Assembly (NCBI RefSeq): GCF_963576615.1
Contig: NC_088714.1
Coordinates: 42,812,072-42,876,071, forward strand
Direction of reading: 5' to 3'
DNA: 64,000 nt
Source of the DNA: Watersipora subatra
Lineage: Eukaryota > Bryozoa > Gymnolaemata > Cheilostomatida > Watersiporidae
Part shown: piece after piece, positions 27,901 to 37,663 of the stretch
How positions within the stretch are numbered: the stretch's first letter is position 1
Layout: every line of letters starts with the position of its first letter
The notes under the pieces: model-generated
Told to the model about the DNA's origin: nothing
Seen by the model: only the letters and a program-made list of their open reading frames with translations
Database searches by the model: none
Program-made: the position numbers and the translations under genes

Positions 27901-30076
27901 TCTTATAGATGATCTTATAGATGATCTTATAGATGATCTTACAGATGATCTTATAGATGATCTTACAGATGATCTTATAGATGATCTTATAGATGATCTT
28001 ATAGATGATCTTATAGATGATCTTATAGATGATCTTATAGATGATCTTATAGATGATCTTATAGATGATCTTATAGATGATCTTACAGATGATCTTATAG
28101 ATGATCTTATAGATGATCTTATAGATGATCTTATAGATGGTCTTATAGATGATCTTATAGATGATCTTATAGCCTGCGTTGCAATTTGTTGGAGCTTTAA
28201 ATTTTTATTGCATTTTAAATTTGAAGGCATATTTTGACTTCATAACTACATGTATATTGAACAATGTTGCATAAAAAGCTCATTTCACTCATTGATATGT
28301 TTGCTACAGTTTGCAACCAAAACTGGCTTTTTACATGCAATCGAAGAGGAGTTATGATAAACGCAAGGATGCTATCAAATAATATGCTATAAGTCTGCAA
28401 ATTTTTAAATTCTATAACGATAATATATCAAATGCTACAAATATATATTCAAGAACAAGGAGCATAAACGAACCATACTTATAGTACATGCAGAAACAAA
28501 AATTACGAATTTTGAAATGTAAATATTTGCATCGTTTGCTCGGCCGTTTGCATTCTGATTGTTGCTTTCGATGGAACGAACATCTTCTGGCTGTTCAATA
28601 TCTTCCGCAATGTCTTCTGACCTCAACTCTTCTTCTGCGCTGATGAATCAGTCGATATTAGCATCCAAACAATTGTTTAGCAGAGCAAAACTTTTACGCG
28701 TTTCATTTAGCACAAATAATAATACATCTTCAGCCGGAGGGGCGCTAAGCACAACTTTTAGCCTAAAACTAGTCGTACATATACCATCGTAAATGTAAAA
28801 CGTTTTTCACATACGTCGAAGTATCAAGACCTCATTGAACGAGGAACTACTATTAGCTTTATACAGTTACTAGCCGAATGCTCAGGTATTAAAAAACAGC
28901 GGCAAGTAATATAGTTGCGTGCCACTTGCCATTAGCCTAGCACATTGCCAATGGCTAATATGAGTAAGCTAGTGTCCCTATTGCTAAACTTAGTAGATAG
29001 AGCCGTAAGAGCAAGCTTTAGTGACGTTACGTAATGCAGAGTGCTATGGCAGATAAGGGCTCATATCGCCCAATGAATTCATTGCATCTTGCGGGGCTCC
29101 ATGGGTTAGTTTATCGCCTGGTGAATGGGAGGTTGCAAGATCAAATCTTCTGGAGATGAATTCTTCATTGCTAGATACTAATCAACAATAGCTAGAAAAA
29201 CCGAACGACGGACTGAGATTTATATATATATGTAGATTTCTATGGTGTTGCTTTAAAAGTTTTGATGAAAAAGCCGAAAAGCTTTGAAGCTACAAAACGG
29301 ACTTCGATACAAACAGAAACAACGAAAGAATGAATTGTTATTGATATAACCGAGTCATTATTAGTATGATTTTGTGGACACTTTTCTACTGATAACTTGC
29401 TATTACGGGTTCGTAAAGATTGAAGAATGTCAAAGTGATGGTCTATTGTTCAATCCTTCTCCTATAGCAGCATCCAAATAAAGGTGGCGTTCAAATAGAG
29501 GTTTTACGGTATGTACATCATATATCAATGTTTGTTCGCGGGTCTGTCTATGTGTCCAGTTATACAATAAAAAATTAGTTTATAGAGGGTTTGATCTTGG
29601 ACTCTCCAGGTCAGAAGATCAGCGATCTAACTCACTACACTACAATTGGTTGACTGATTGTAGTGATGAATGATTGTGGTGACATTCATTGCATTGGTTA
29701 AAATACTCGTTAAAATAAAATAAGCGCTTGGGGTTATTATCTAGTACGTTTTATCATTATGCAAATTGGCTATTGTATTAGCAAAGATTTAGACTACTAT
29801 TTTACAAGGTAAGTTACTTATCTAGTACCGGTATATTGATAATCAGTTGCGTTAGATAGTGGTTGCTATTTCTCCTCTTTCCTCTAATATATTGATAATC
29901 AGGTCTATTAGAAACTGGTGAAGTAATGAGTGCGCTCACAACCAGTTGGACATATTTTTCAGGATGGAATTCCACGCACTGCATACAGGGGAATATTACC
30001 CATCGTATACAACGGACTTAGGGTCTACCTGACCCCAGAGTCAGAGTGGAAGAAATATGATCCTTCTTGGACGTAA
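12962..30076 (+). CDS. MGAT1: Alpha-1,3-mannosyl-glycoprotein 2-beta-N-acetylglucosaminyltransferase (GnT-I)
   Basis: GnT-I transfers GlcNAc from UDP-GlcNAc to Man5GlcNAc2 in the medial Golgi, opening the route to hybrid and complex N-glycans. Coding exons: 12962-13075, 14937-15084, 15466-15625, 16683-16794, 22211-22352, 22893-23027, 23476-23566, 26374-26478, 26858-26948, 27265-27438, 29963-30076 (TAA). All introns are GT-AG and all phases agree, giving 461 residues (human about 445). Type II topology: short tail, membrane anchor about residues 8-27, stem, then catalytic domain from about 115. The metal-binding EDD is residues 225-227, split by intron 5; WDDW is 303-306, with D304 matching the rabbit catalytic Asp291. 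Cysteines 126, 157, 253 and 318 match the two known disulfides. The C-terminus is KYDPSWT, as in the family. The exon 2 donor (GTAAGA at 15085) was chosen over GTATAT at 15059 because only it keeps frame with exon 3; the stem sequence there is the least certain part. Vertebrate MGAT1 has a single coding exon. Confidence 0.95.
13299..14796. repeat. 16-bp minisatellite in MGAT1 intron 1
   Basis: About 93 copies of TACATGTACATCCTTT or TACATGTACATCCTTC fill most of intron 1. Each unit holds the palindrome TACATGTA. The unit has no stop codon in any plus frame, and 16 is not a multiple of three, so all three plus frames stay open for about 500 codons. These frames are artefacts. Confidence 0.97.
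15777..16003. repeat. 20-bp minisatellite in MGAT1 intron 3
   Basis: About 11 copies of GCTCTGGTATCTGACAGATA, with a shorter variant (GGTATTCGACAGATTGCT) and one unit carrying an insertion near 15825. Confidence 0.93.
16806..18642. mobile_element. Foldback-like element with a minisatellite core, MGAT1 intron 4
   Basis: The outer arms are inverted copies. The left arm (about 16806-16955) contains CAGGATGTTTCAAGATTAAA; the right arm (about 18490-18642) contains its reverse complement in diverged form (TTTAATCTTAAAACATCCTG). Matching blocks also occur around TTTTATCCGAAAG on the left and CTTTCTGATAAAA on the right. Inside the arms, a block of about 85 bp starting AAGCCGTTCAGATT occurs as a direct repeat on both sides of the core (about 16961 and 18281), and GAACATAATAGTTGATATCA occurs twice on the right. 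The core is a 40-bp minisatellite. No transposase was seen. Elements with tandem-repeat cores are known in molluscs; assignment to a named family is not possible here. Confidence 0.7.
17010..18224. repeat. 40-bp minisatellite inside the foldback element
   Basis: About 30 units of 40 bp containing CCAACAGAATATAGCCACAT and CTGCTGCAACTTGAACAGA. Variant units in which AACTTGAACAGA is replaced by TTCAGCTAAGGGA sit at both edges of the array, while the centre is nearly uniform. This is the pattern expected of unequal exchange, with old units left at the margins. The long open frames on both strands are artefacts of the stop-free 40-bp unit. Confidence 0.95.
19266..20328. repeat. 39/40-bp minisatellite in MGAT1 intron 4
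   Basis: About 27 units built on CTACACGCTCATGGACAATG. Two main types alternate: one with GCGGAGTTACCAACTCT (40 bp) and one with GCAGAGTTCCAACTCT (39 bp). The last unit runs straight into a reverse transcriptase relic, so the array may have grown from sequence next to, or inside, that LINE. Confidence 0.95.
20340..21290 (+). pseudogene. LINE reverse transcriptase relic
   Basis: Pieces typical of the reverse transcriptase and post-RT region of metazoan LINEs are visible in changing frames: [18 protein letters not shown] near 20440, then (after loss of the middle palm region) [20 protein letters not shown] near 20560, where NNAIV stands in the place of the catalytic YADD-type motif. After that comes a typical post-RT stretch with [20 protein letters not shown] around 21090-21150. 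Stops and frame changes make it non-functional. Same strand as MGAT1, in intron 4, directly after the 39/40-bp array. Clade (RTE, jockey or CR1-like) is undetermined. Confidence 0.75.
21780..22070. repeat. Degenerate GT-rich minisatellite in MGAT1 intron 4
   Basis: Imperfect units of about 16-17 bp with the theme GTGTTGCTAGGATTGT, ending about 140 bp before MGAT1 exon 5. Far more diverged than the other arrays in the gene. Confidence 0.75.
24194..24865. repeat. 33-34-bp minisatellite in MGAT1 intron 7
   Basis: About 20 units containing GAGGTGATCATAAGTAGAGG and TTTTACTGTATGTT, with a second type ending TTTGACTGTTCTT concentrated at the left side. The stretch GAGGTTTTACTGTA resembles the terminal sequence of the TIR element seen at 29515 and 42145 (GAGGTTTTACGGTA). 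Confidence 0.93.
25565..25805 (-). mobile_element. tRNA-related SINE copy in MGAT1 intron 7
   Basis: Member of a family also found at 37275-37515 and 58025-58245. The shared order on the plus strand is a GTCCGT-rich start, a tRNA-like block (CAACTCGTGACATTCAG ... ACACCAATCAACTGCC), then GTGCTTTATCAGCACAC and a GGGTACTAGTA end. Read on the minus strand, the tRNA-like block holds A-box-like TTGGTGTA and B-box-like GAGTTGGGA. Confidence 0.65.
27858..28172. repeat. 12-bp minisatellite in MGAT1 intron 10
   Basis: About 26 copies of GATGATCTTATA, with occasional GATGATCTTACA. It is highly uniform, so probably young. Both strands stay open because 12 is a multiple of three. The translated repeats (Asp-Asp-Leu-Ile and Ser-Ser-Ile-Arg) are artefacts. 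Confidence 0.97.
28508..28765 (-). pseudogene. Decayed ORF inside TIR transposon R3
   Basis: On the minus strand about 85 codons read with a single internal TGA. Visible pieces are [31 protein letters not shown], then after the stop [20 protein letters not shown] and [18 protein letters not shown]. The acidic, low-order sequence would suit a terminal region of a transposase, and its position inside a TIR element supports that. I cannot assign a superfamily: no DDE catalytic block is present. Confidence 0.45.
29090..29200 (+). mobile_element. tRNA-like SINE head
   Basis: GGGTTAGTTTATCGCCTGGT resembles an A box, and GGTTGCAAGATCAAATCTT, 30 bp on, sits where a B box would be, as in tRNA-derived SINEs. 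No proper tRNA fold is apparent, so it is not called a tRNA gene. Confidence 0.4.
29540..29655 (-). mobile_element. tRNA-like SINE head, opposite strand
   Basis: Read on the minus strand, AACCAATTGTAGTGTAGTGA is followed by a B-box-like GAGAGTCCAAGATCAAACC. The plus-strand flank has the GTCTGTCTATGTGTCC start that recurs at other SINE copies in the window. Confidence 0.4.
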
Positions 30077-30180
30077 TCTAGTCATACTGACACATACAAT
30101 GGTGCTTGTGTCATTTTTACCTTTCAGTTCTATGTTTATTGCATGTTTGTATTCTTCTGAACTGTACAAGGCATTGTCTG

Positions 30181-30186
30181 AGTAAA
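30181..30186 (+). terminator. Probable MGAT1 polyadenylation signal (AGTAAA)
   Basis: AGTAAA, a known variant of AATAAA, lies 105 bp after the MGAT1 stop and is followed by a GTTGAATGGTTG stretch. No canonical AATAAA lies closer. Confidence 0.4.
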
Positions 30187-30189
30187 GCT

Positions 30190-32879
30190 TGTTACATCGT
30201 TGAATGGTTGCATTATTCAGTCAGGTATCTCAGTTTTTATCTTCTTTTCATTTCTGAAATAGCGCTGATAAGAAGATTCTGTTAGGTTAGCCTCTACTTT
30301 GTTCATGAAATCTGTAGATTTAATTTATTTTTGGTGATTACCTTTTTATTTTTTGTCAAAGGAAGATAAGTCACATTTGCTATAATCATAAAAAAATTTT
30401 AAAATGACATGGTGAGGTTACATCCGACTTAAAACGACATGAAAATTTTAAAACTATGAAGTACTGTATATCAACCATTTGATTTTAATATAATTGAGGT
30501 CTGATATGGCATTTGGGACTTTCTTCCTAAAAACACAAAGATTCACATTGTATAGCATTATATAAGCGCCTTCCAAATAATTATTGTTGAAATAGAACAC
30601 TATTACATCACCGTACACTCATATTACTCTCAGATTGCACTCTGCAGTGCGCATTGAGCAAGCTGAAATTTTATAAATGAACTTTGTTGCCATTTTGGGA
30701 ATATTAAGCGCATCAATTTATAGCACAGCGATTCCTGTGTACGAAGTGTGTTACATAGGTCATATTTTGAGGTAACCTTGCACGGCTACTTGAGTAGCTC
30801 ACATGTCTGCAGTTATCATGTATATTCCTCATTAGTTATAAACAAACAGCCAGCATTTCATATTATTTATGAGAATCTGAATATTTTGCTGGCAAAATAC
30901 TGTAAACATGGTATGGTATATGTTTAACGAATAGATAATTAGATAATAGGTTGGACGAAATCTGTTCCCGCAAGTGCATGCAAAATAAACAATCTGTTCC
31001 CGCAAGTGCAGGCAAAATAAATTTGTTGTAGAACAGGATAAGCTCAATTTGACTTGAGATTTGAGAGGATACTAAACATTGCCATAGTATTTCATGAGCT
31101 CTGATGTTGTCTACATGACTATGCATACCCTTGTATTTGTATTAAAGCCTTAATTTAAACAGGCAAATAGTCAGTTGATAACTTGGTTTAAAGGTTTTAA
31201 GCTAAAAGTGGTGCAAACACAAAGCTAAAATGTTCAAAGTTAAAATTAACACAATTTTTAGCTAAAGATTGTGTTAATTTGAATGTTGCTAGCTTCAACT
31301 AACAACATTCAAATTACCGCAATTTTCAAGAAAATATGATGGCCAAGGTCCATAAAAAGCATTTTACTAATGATCGAAAGCTCGTGGACAGGCAAGTAGA
31401 GCAACCCAAAAGGTTAGTATCTCAGTCTGAAGCTGGAAAGCTCTTAAGAATGTTAGATTCATGGAGTAACCAACTTGACCTCTCTGTGTTGTGAATACAC
31501 TGATGTTTCAGGTGGTGTACAGTTTTCCCTCCACTCTGACTGTGTTATGGATTGCTTATATTGTACATCAGTAGCAATAGCACCCCTTATATATAACATA
31601 ACATTACACTAATCTTCTATACCTATGTATATATTGAATGTTACTAACCGTCAACAGTAGAATTGGAGAGGGCTGTGAAAACAAAAAACTGCAAGCATTA
31701 GCTATGGCATCAGAAAAAAGTGTTTACGGCGCTGGCACCGTTTTTATACTAAAGTAAAACAATTATTTTTGGCTAAAACGACAGAAGTAAAATGTTTTCA
31801 GATTCATAAATATACTTATGGTCTAGCTCCCCAATGCCTACAGCACAGGAGATATGGCATTAGCTCTATGGAGAATCGGTGATGGGAACAACATGGGGCT
31901 TTGTCAAAAAATCAGTTCATCATACATGAACAATGCTATCTTTTTTTATGGAAGAGATACAAACTTTTTTTAATTAAGTGTGCTACAGTAAAACAAAGTA
32001 CAGGGAGTTCTTATCTCTCAAGAGAGCAATTCTCATATTCAAAAACCAACTTTTTTAAAACCTTTTTCACGTTACCCGGCACGACTTTTTTCTGTGCATA
32101 AAATGCTTGATGATATCCCAGACAACTCAGTAGATTAGACATTCACTGAAACAACATTTTAGCTCATGCACGATATCTGTGTAATTTCCAGTATAGCGGG
32201 TGTTATTTCAAAACAAATCCATGTATTTCTACTCTTTACACATGTTTGTTAGGGACTGGCATTTGCTGATGCGCTTACATCCAGCTTGAAATGAGATGCA
32301 AATCTAAAATTTGTAAAGTATGTCAATCGCTTTATTCTTATATAATTACAATCTCAAATGGTATCTAGGACTATCATCTAGTCAATGATAGCTTTGGGGC
32401 TTCATTCGGTCAATTATAGCTTTTAGTGGATCGCGAGATGCAGTTTGGAGATTGTGGTTCCCAACTGTTGCGACAATGGTTATGTCTATCTCATATTACA
32501 ATCATCACAAACTCCGAAGAAAGACAAATCTCATAACTTAAAAAAATACTTGCGGTAATTTGAAATACATTTTATCATACCTGTAGTTAAAGGAAGAGAT
32601 GAATTTTACAGTGAAATATTCCAACAAACAAGCTTGATTTTGAAGCATGTTTCCTTGAAGTCTGGGTGAACAATCTCAACTATAAGCATTTACATAAACT
32701 GGAAGACTTGACAGTAAGCGTTAGAGTGTCGAAGTAGGTTAACGTTACATATCTTTTTTCAGTTGGTGTTTCTCTTTGGAGTCGCAACTGGTCTGTTTCA
32801 GGCTTCTGCGCTCTTCGAGTGACTGATGGTGTATGACTGCTGAAATTGGTACTCCTGATATTACTGGTGTTGTCAGTAG
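30190..32879. other. Intergenic DNA downstream of MGAT1
   Basis: No gene recognised. It contains a 34-bp direct duplication (ATCTGTTCCCGCAAGTGCA, twice, 30959-31023), two neighbouring hairpins at 31246-31315, and otherwise plain AT-rich sequence. Confidence 0.5.
31246..31315. repeat. Two overlapping hairpins
   Basis: TTAACACAAT (31246-31255) pairs with ATTGTGTTAA (31268-31277). AATTTGAATGTTG (31276-31288) pairs with CAACATTCAAATT (31303-31315). The arms are perfect, and the right arm of the first overlaps the left arm of the second by two bases. Confidence 0.8.
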
Positions 32880-33720
32880 CTCCACCTAGATTATATTGGC
32901 TTAAAAGGTATTTTTGGAGTGCCTATATGTGTTGTTGATTTCACTTCTTTCGTTTAGGGTGGCTGTTTCTAGCCTGCAAATGAAGTAGCACTTTTCAGTT
33001 AGGCACATATGGTATTTCTTTGTTCGGTTTGAGCAATGATATACAGCCCCCATCATCACCCCACAGCTGTATATCATTGGTTTGAGTAGGGTTTAGTTTT
33101 CTGCATAATTTTCTATTTAATCCTATGGTTTGTATTGTCAGTCTTAAGCTTCCAAATGTGTTCACGGAGTTCTGCGCTGTTTTGTTTGTCACTGTGCGTG
33201 AATAAGGCTTGGTGGTTTCTATAGGCTATCTAGTTTTGAAATCGATGGTACATATTCTTATATAGGTGCACTTGGTGCTCATGTCTCTTCAAGTCACTAT
33301 GGGCTGGTATTCTATGCTTATAGTTATGTAGTTTCCATTCAGTAGGCGGTTGATCTTGGCTATACAATTGCAGTTCCTAGTTTTAGTTGAGTTCTGCTAG
33401 TTGTTGAGTAAGCATCTGTTACGTGAGTCTATGCGCTGCTTCATGTTTGGCATGCAGGAGCTGACTTTTAGTGTATATCTATTAAATACTGTGTGCAGCA
33501 GGGGTGTAAAAGGCAAACATTTATGTTTATGAATTTTCTGCCTATGTTAGTTTGTATATTGGCCTTATAAAGTGGGTTACACCAAGTTATATGTCGCTTT
33601 CATTTTCTCCTGTTAGTCACCGGCTGCGTTGAGGCGTGCTTGTACATGAGTGTGTGGTTATAACCACTGTCTTTGAGTGCTTTCTGGCACGGTGGTGCTG
33701 CTTTGTTGAATTCACGTTAA
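32880..33720 (-). pseudogene. Penelope-like retroelement relic with GIY-YIG region
   Basis: On the minus strand a broken reading frame gives pieces in the order known from the C-terminal part of Penelope-like elements: KRHITWCNPLYKANIQTNIG near 33580, LKVSSCMPNMKQRIDSRN near 33450, CNCIAKINRLLNGNYITI followed by IEYQPIVT near 33340 (the Cys-rich linker before the nuclease), YRNHQALFTHSDKQNSAEL and REHIWKLK near 33170, and EKCYFICRLETATLNER near 32980. Stops and frameshifts are frequent, and the GIY-YIG core itself is poorly kept. The reverse transcriptase part would lie beyond 33720 but was not found, so the copy is truncated. Confidence 0.75.
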
Positions 33721-34620
33721 TTACTGGAGAGTGTAGCCAGTGTAGTTAGGGTGTAGTTATAGGGTAGTTATGGGGAAAAATCTCAAAAGGAGCAAAATCA
33801 GTTTTCTTTGCAAAATCTCAAAAGGAGTTTTCTTCCCTTCCAAATCTGGCAGTATTTTTTTTAGTCGGTCAGCAACTAAATGAGTGAACAAACGTTTAGT
33901 TGGTAGCGTTCAAAATATTTCTAGACATTCGATTTACTCTACTACTTTACTCGCTATAACATTAGCATTGCCGAAATCGTTTTATTTGATTATAGCTTGG
34001 CAAAATATGCTACAGAAACCGATAGTTACGCCTGTCGTGCTTTCGTTCTCATAGCCGCGCCAGTATATCCGATTCTGGAATTTTCTTTACAATGCGCTGA
34101 ATGTTTTTTAGATTTATTTTAAGTTAGAATGGTTTAACTGCGTCAAGTCAACACATCTACTGACGCTGTTGCGCAGTTTAAAAAGTTTTAACCAAAAATC
34201 GTTGTTGTATATTATGTGAGTGGGTATGAATTTGATTATTAAAAGTTTTCTGTGCTCAACGCCGAAGTGAAATATTGCTTAATTTTTGGGTGATGTATCT
34301 CACTGGACAGAATACGTAATTATTACCGGGAAATAATTTTATCGGATAGGCTAAATTTTAAAAATGTACACTCACTGCATGTGTTGTGGTGAGAATAATG
34401 GGAAAGGGAAGAGAAAGGATATATAGCACAAACCCATACGACTTGTACTCTTGCTACTGCATTAATTGAAAACTACATCTTTTTGTCTCCTATCTTATAG
34501 CAAGTGATGTCTTTTACTACTATTTAAACAGCAACTCAACAAGCAGTTGGTAGTCGTGATGTATTAAAATAATCAAGGTCTACCTAATTCTTTCTATCAT
34601 AGTTGGAAATCCTTGTGCCT
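33721..34620. other. Intergenic DNA, no gene recognised
   Basis: AT-rich. A short direct duplication around 33778-33835 repeats AAAATCTCAAAAGGAG. No exon or RNA gene supported. Confidence 0.45.
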
Positions 34621-34629
34621 GTTATGGAT

Positions 34630-35640
34630 GTAAAGGGAGAAAGTATGTTATGCATAACTAATCCGAATCCACACACAACATCAGCGTTGAACTTGCTTTG
34701 TCATTTTATTCTATTTTGACTATGTTCAGTTTGTGTACTTTTGTTTAGCTTGTGGGAACTAACTTGGTTATTACTGGTTCAGGTACAAGTGAAGGTGTTA
34801 AGCTGTTGTACACAATACTGATATTAACCAGTAAAAGTTAATTCTTTATTTTATAAGCACAACAATTAAAATATACAACTAACAACATTCTAAACAATAA
34901 TATTAATGACAAAAGGTTAACATAGACAATAAAGGTTACACCCTTACTCGAACGGTCGTCCATGTTTGCTTACTCGGTCTCGTACGGCTGCGGGTTTCGA
35001 CAGTCAGATGAGAGTCATGGCAGTCTCTATATATAGAGGTTTGATAGTTGATATAGGGAAGTAGAAGAGGGTTGGATAATGATGGAGAAGGAAGCACCAT
35101 AGGTAGGGAAAGGATAGAGGCTCCAGAGAGAAAAGAAAGAGAGAGGCTCCAGAAGCAGAGGAATGTGCCTCAGCAGGCGGAGGGAGCCTCAGCAGGTTCT
35201 TCAGGAAGGAGAAATAGGTAGATTGACCGCAAATGATAGAGAGAGTGGTTGGAGCTGTTCTCTATTATAGATGTTTCGATTAGCCTGTGAGAAATGCTTA
35301 GGAGCTCAGGTTTGTTCTTTATGTCGCAGAGAGTTAGCAATTGAGTGAACTTGTCTGAAGTACGTCATGGGAGTGTAATGAATGGAAATAAAGACTAGCT
35401 CCAATTGTCTTGGTTGTGTCTGGTACAATTCTGATATCTTTTAATGGTTTTCTGGCATATCAATTTGTGTTCCTTTCCTCATAAGCTACTTCCACAGGAA
35501 GTTTCTAAACTGGTTGTAGATGAGTATATGATGACTGTCTTTATTGCTGGTCCTTTGATGTATTAGGTGTCATGCTCAATGTAATATTGCGTATGTCTCC
35601 ATTACGCTATCTGCTTTTGCTGATACTTCTATACCAGACT
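34630..35640 (+). mobile_element. Interspersed repeat R1, right-hand copy
   Basis: Collinear with 8570-9565, including ACTATGTTCAGTTTGTGTAC, the purine-rich block near 35080-35170 and the terminal CTCCATTACGCTATCTGC. Identity is high enough to read base by base, so this copy and the 8.2-kb copy are fairly close relatives. Confidence 0.75.
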
Positions 35641-36189
35641 TTGCCAGCGAGGTTTTTAGTGATCGACAATATACTCAATGACCAACAAATTCCGAAAAAG
35701 AACTTTCAAACTGTAGTTGTACAAATTGCACCAACATCACAGAAAATGCCACCAAGTGCCAATTGACAAATTCCTACAGAACTGAATCATCACCTAGAGG
35801 CAATAACTAAATGAAGCTTGGGACGCAAAGCATACCGTGATTTTTGCTTGTTTTATAGGAAATATTTCAAATGTTGTTACCTTAAACCTCTTTTCGGTAA
35901 AGTCACAAATTCTCAAAGCTCTGTTGTTAGATATTATTATAGACTCACTATTTCCAAAGAGTAAGCCTTGTAACTCAACTGTTGAACAGTATCACTTCAG
36001 CTAACCTTTGAACTGAAGTAAAATCAGGGCAACCCCCTAACCAGGCCAAACAAGAACTGATGCTTAGTTATAGTAGCCTAGGCACCACCAATTTAACTAC
36101 ACTTTCGACACTACCAGTATGAAAGCTGTTAATACCGACTTGCCAATAGCAGATTGTAGATACACTAACACAACCCCAGCAAAAGCCGA

Positions 36190-36665
36190 CAACTCAGACT
36201 CTATTTATGACAGCTAATAGTGGACTGTGTATATCAGTGCAACCTCAACAGAGCTAATAAATCAGACTCGTTATTACAGCCGACAGCAGGCTGTATATAT
36301 ACCAGCACACTCCCAGCAAGAGCCAACAATACAGACTCTGACACAGCCGATAACAGACTGTATATATACCAGCGCAACTCCAGCAAGAGCCGATAATACA
36401 GATCCTATATACCACAGCCGATAGCAGACTGTCTATATACTAGTGCAACTCCGGCAAGAGCCGATAATACAGACTCTATATAACAGCCGATAGCAGACTG
36501 TCTATATACCAGCGCAACCTCAGCAAGAGCCGATAATAGAGACTCTATATACCACAGCCCATAGCAGACTGTATATATACCAGCGTGACTCCAGCAAGAG
36601 CCAATAAATCAGACTCTATATAACAGCCGATAGCGGACTGTGTATATACTAGCGCACCCTTTAAG
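36190..36665. repeat. ~68-bp minisatellite
   Basis: About six to seven units containing CAGACTGTATATATACCAGC, CAACTCCAGCAAGAGCC and GATAATACAGACTCTATATA. Units differ by small indels. It lies between R1 and a SINE, with no gene nearby. Confidence 0.88.
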
Positions 36666-37274
36666 CCAAGATGTATAAGTTACAAAAGAAGATGTGTTGT
36701 ACTTGAATAAATTTATATCACAGTATGTCTCACTATACTAGCCAAATTCCGACTGCTCCTCAAATGCAAAACCAGCTGTTTATATAAGCGAGCAGAAGCA
36801 AACAACATATGATTGGTGGTTACAAGTAGTTGATCAAAACGGCAGTTACTTTTCAAAAAACAAACGCTATTTACCAGTAAATAAATGATATAAAATTTTT
36901 GTTACATTTATGAAAACATTAATTAATATGGGAAAAGAGTTAATAATAAAACAAAGAACAAACGAATATTCTTTCTTGAAGTTCAGAGGATTTTCTGCTT
37001 GTAAGTCCAAGGTAGCGGGTGCCTTATAGTTCTTTTAGCGGGCGCTTTTAGCTTGCATTTATTCCAGCAAGCGTCGTTAACCTTTGGAAGACTTCATAAT
37101 TTGAATTCTTTAGTTGGATAAATAAGCCCTGATTGACTCGCTAGTGTAGTTTTAGCATTTGCTCCCATCGTTTCTTAGGCCCTTCTCAGTTCCACCAACA
37201 TTTAATGAAGAGTTGTCCTTTCGCTTTATTGGTTGAAAGTCTTTTTCGCAAATTTACTACGGAACAGTACAATC

Positions 37275-37515
37275 TTAACGACAATAAGGGCCGAGTTTGT
37301 TTGCCTGTCTGAAGCCATGGTTAGAAGTTGGATAAAAGATATCTTCGTCGGAGATTCGAACTCCCGACATTCAGCTTGATAACCCGACACTCAAACACCT
37401 GCACCAATCGACTGCCTTCTGGAACTTCGGAATGATTGTGTAGATAGTTATTCTCTGTGCTTTATCGGCACACTTAATCATCTCTCACAGTACACTAGAC
37501 TGCCAGTGTGCTAGT
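37275..37515 (-). mobile_element. tRNA-related SINE, best-preserved copy
   Basis: Read on the minus strand, GGCAGTCGATTGGTGCAGGT (A-box region) is followed after about 30 bp by GTCGGGAGTTCGAATCTC (B-box region). Together they give a typical RNA polymerase III internal promoter. The plus-strand order matches the copies near 25.6 and 58.1 kb, including TTTATCGGCACACTTAATCA. Confidence 0.75.
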
Positions 37516-37625
37516 ACTGATAAAGTACAATTGAAAATTTTGAAGGATTATATATTTTGAGCCTATTCCAAGTACTGAAGAAACATTAAACGGTTTAGTG
37601 GCTCAATTTTATTTTTTAGCAAGCA

Positions 37626-37663
37626 AGTTCTATGTGTTTATGAAACCATAAACACATAGAACT
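37626..37663. repeat. Perfect 17-bp inverted repeat
   Basis: AGTTCTATGTGTTTATG and its reverse complement CATAAACACATAGAACT, separated by AAAC. Confidence 0.9.

Larger units (their letters stand above)
27548..29515. mobile_element. TIR DNA transposon R3, long copy, in MGAT1 intron 10
   Basis: The left part (27548-27750) and right part (29240-29515) match the left and right of the shorter copy at 41268-42145. Shared blocks include GGCGCTCTATTTTTCAACCC on the left, and GTCATTATTAGTATGATTTTG and GAGGTTTTACGGTA on the right. The ends are inverted: the right end, reverse-complemented (TACCGTAAAACCTCTATTTG), matches the left-end block CCTTCAATTGAACGC. The middle holds a minus-strand coding relic, a 12-bp minisatellite and a SINE-like piece, none of which is in the short copy. 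Confidence 0.6.

Noticed and set aside
27806..28237. Open frames on both strands with Asp-Asp-Leu-Ile or Ser-Ser-Ile-Arg repeats
   Set aside because: 12-bp minisatellite translated on both strands.
35572..35766. 64-codon ORF with a signal-peptide-like start
   Set aside because: Its first third lies inside repeat R1 and the rest has no homologous copy, splice sites or known motif; too weak to call a gene.
37340..37410. A true tRNA gene on the minus strand
   Set aside because: A and B boxes are present but no complete cloverleaf could be drawn, and the same block recurs in several SINE copies.
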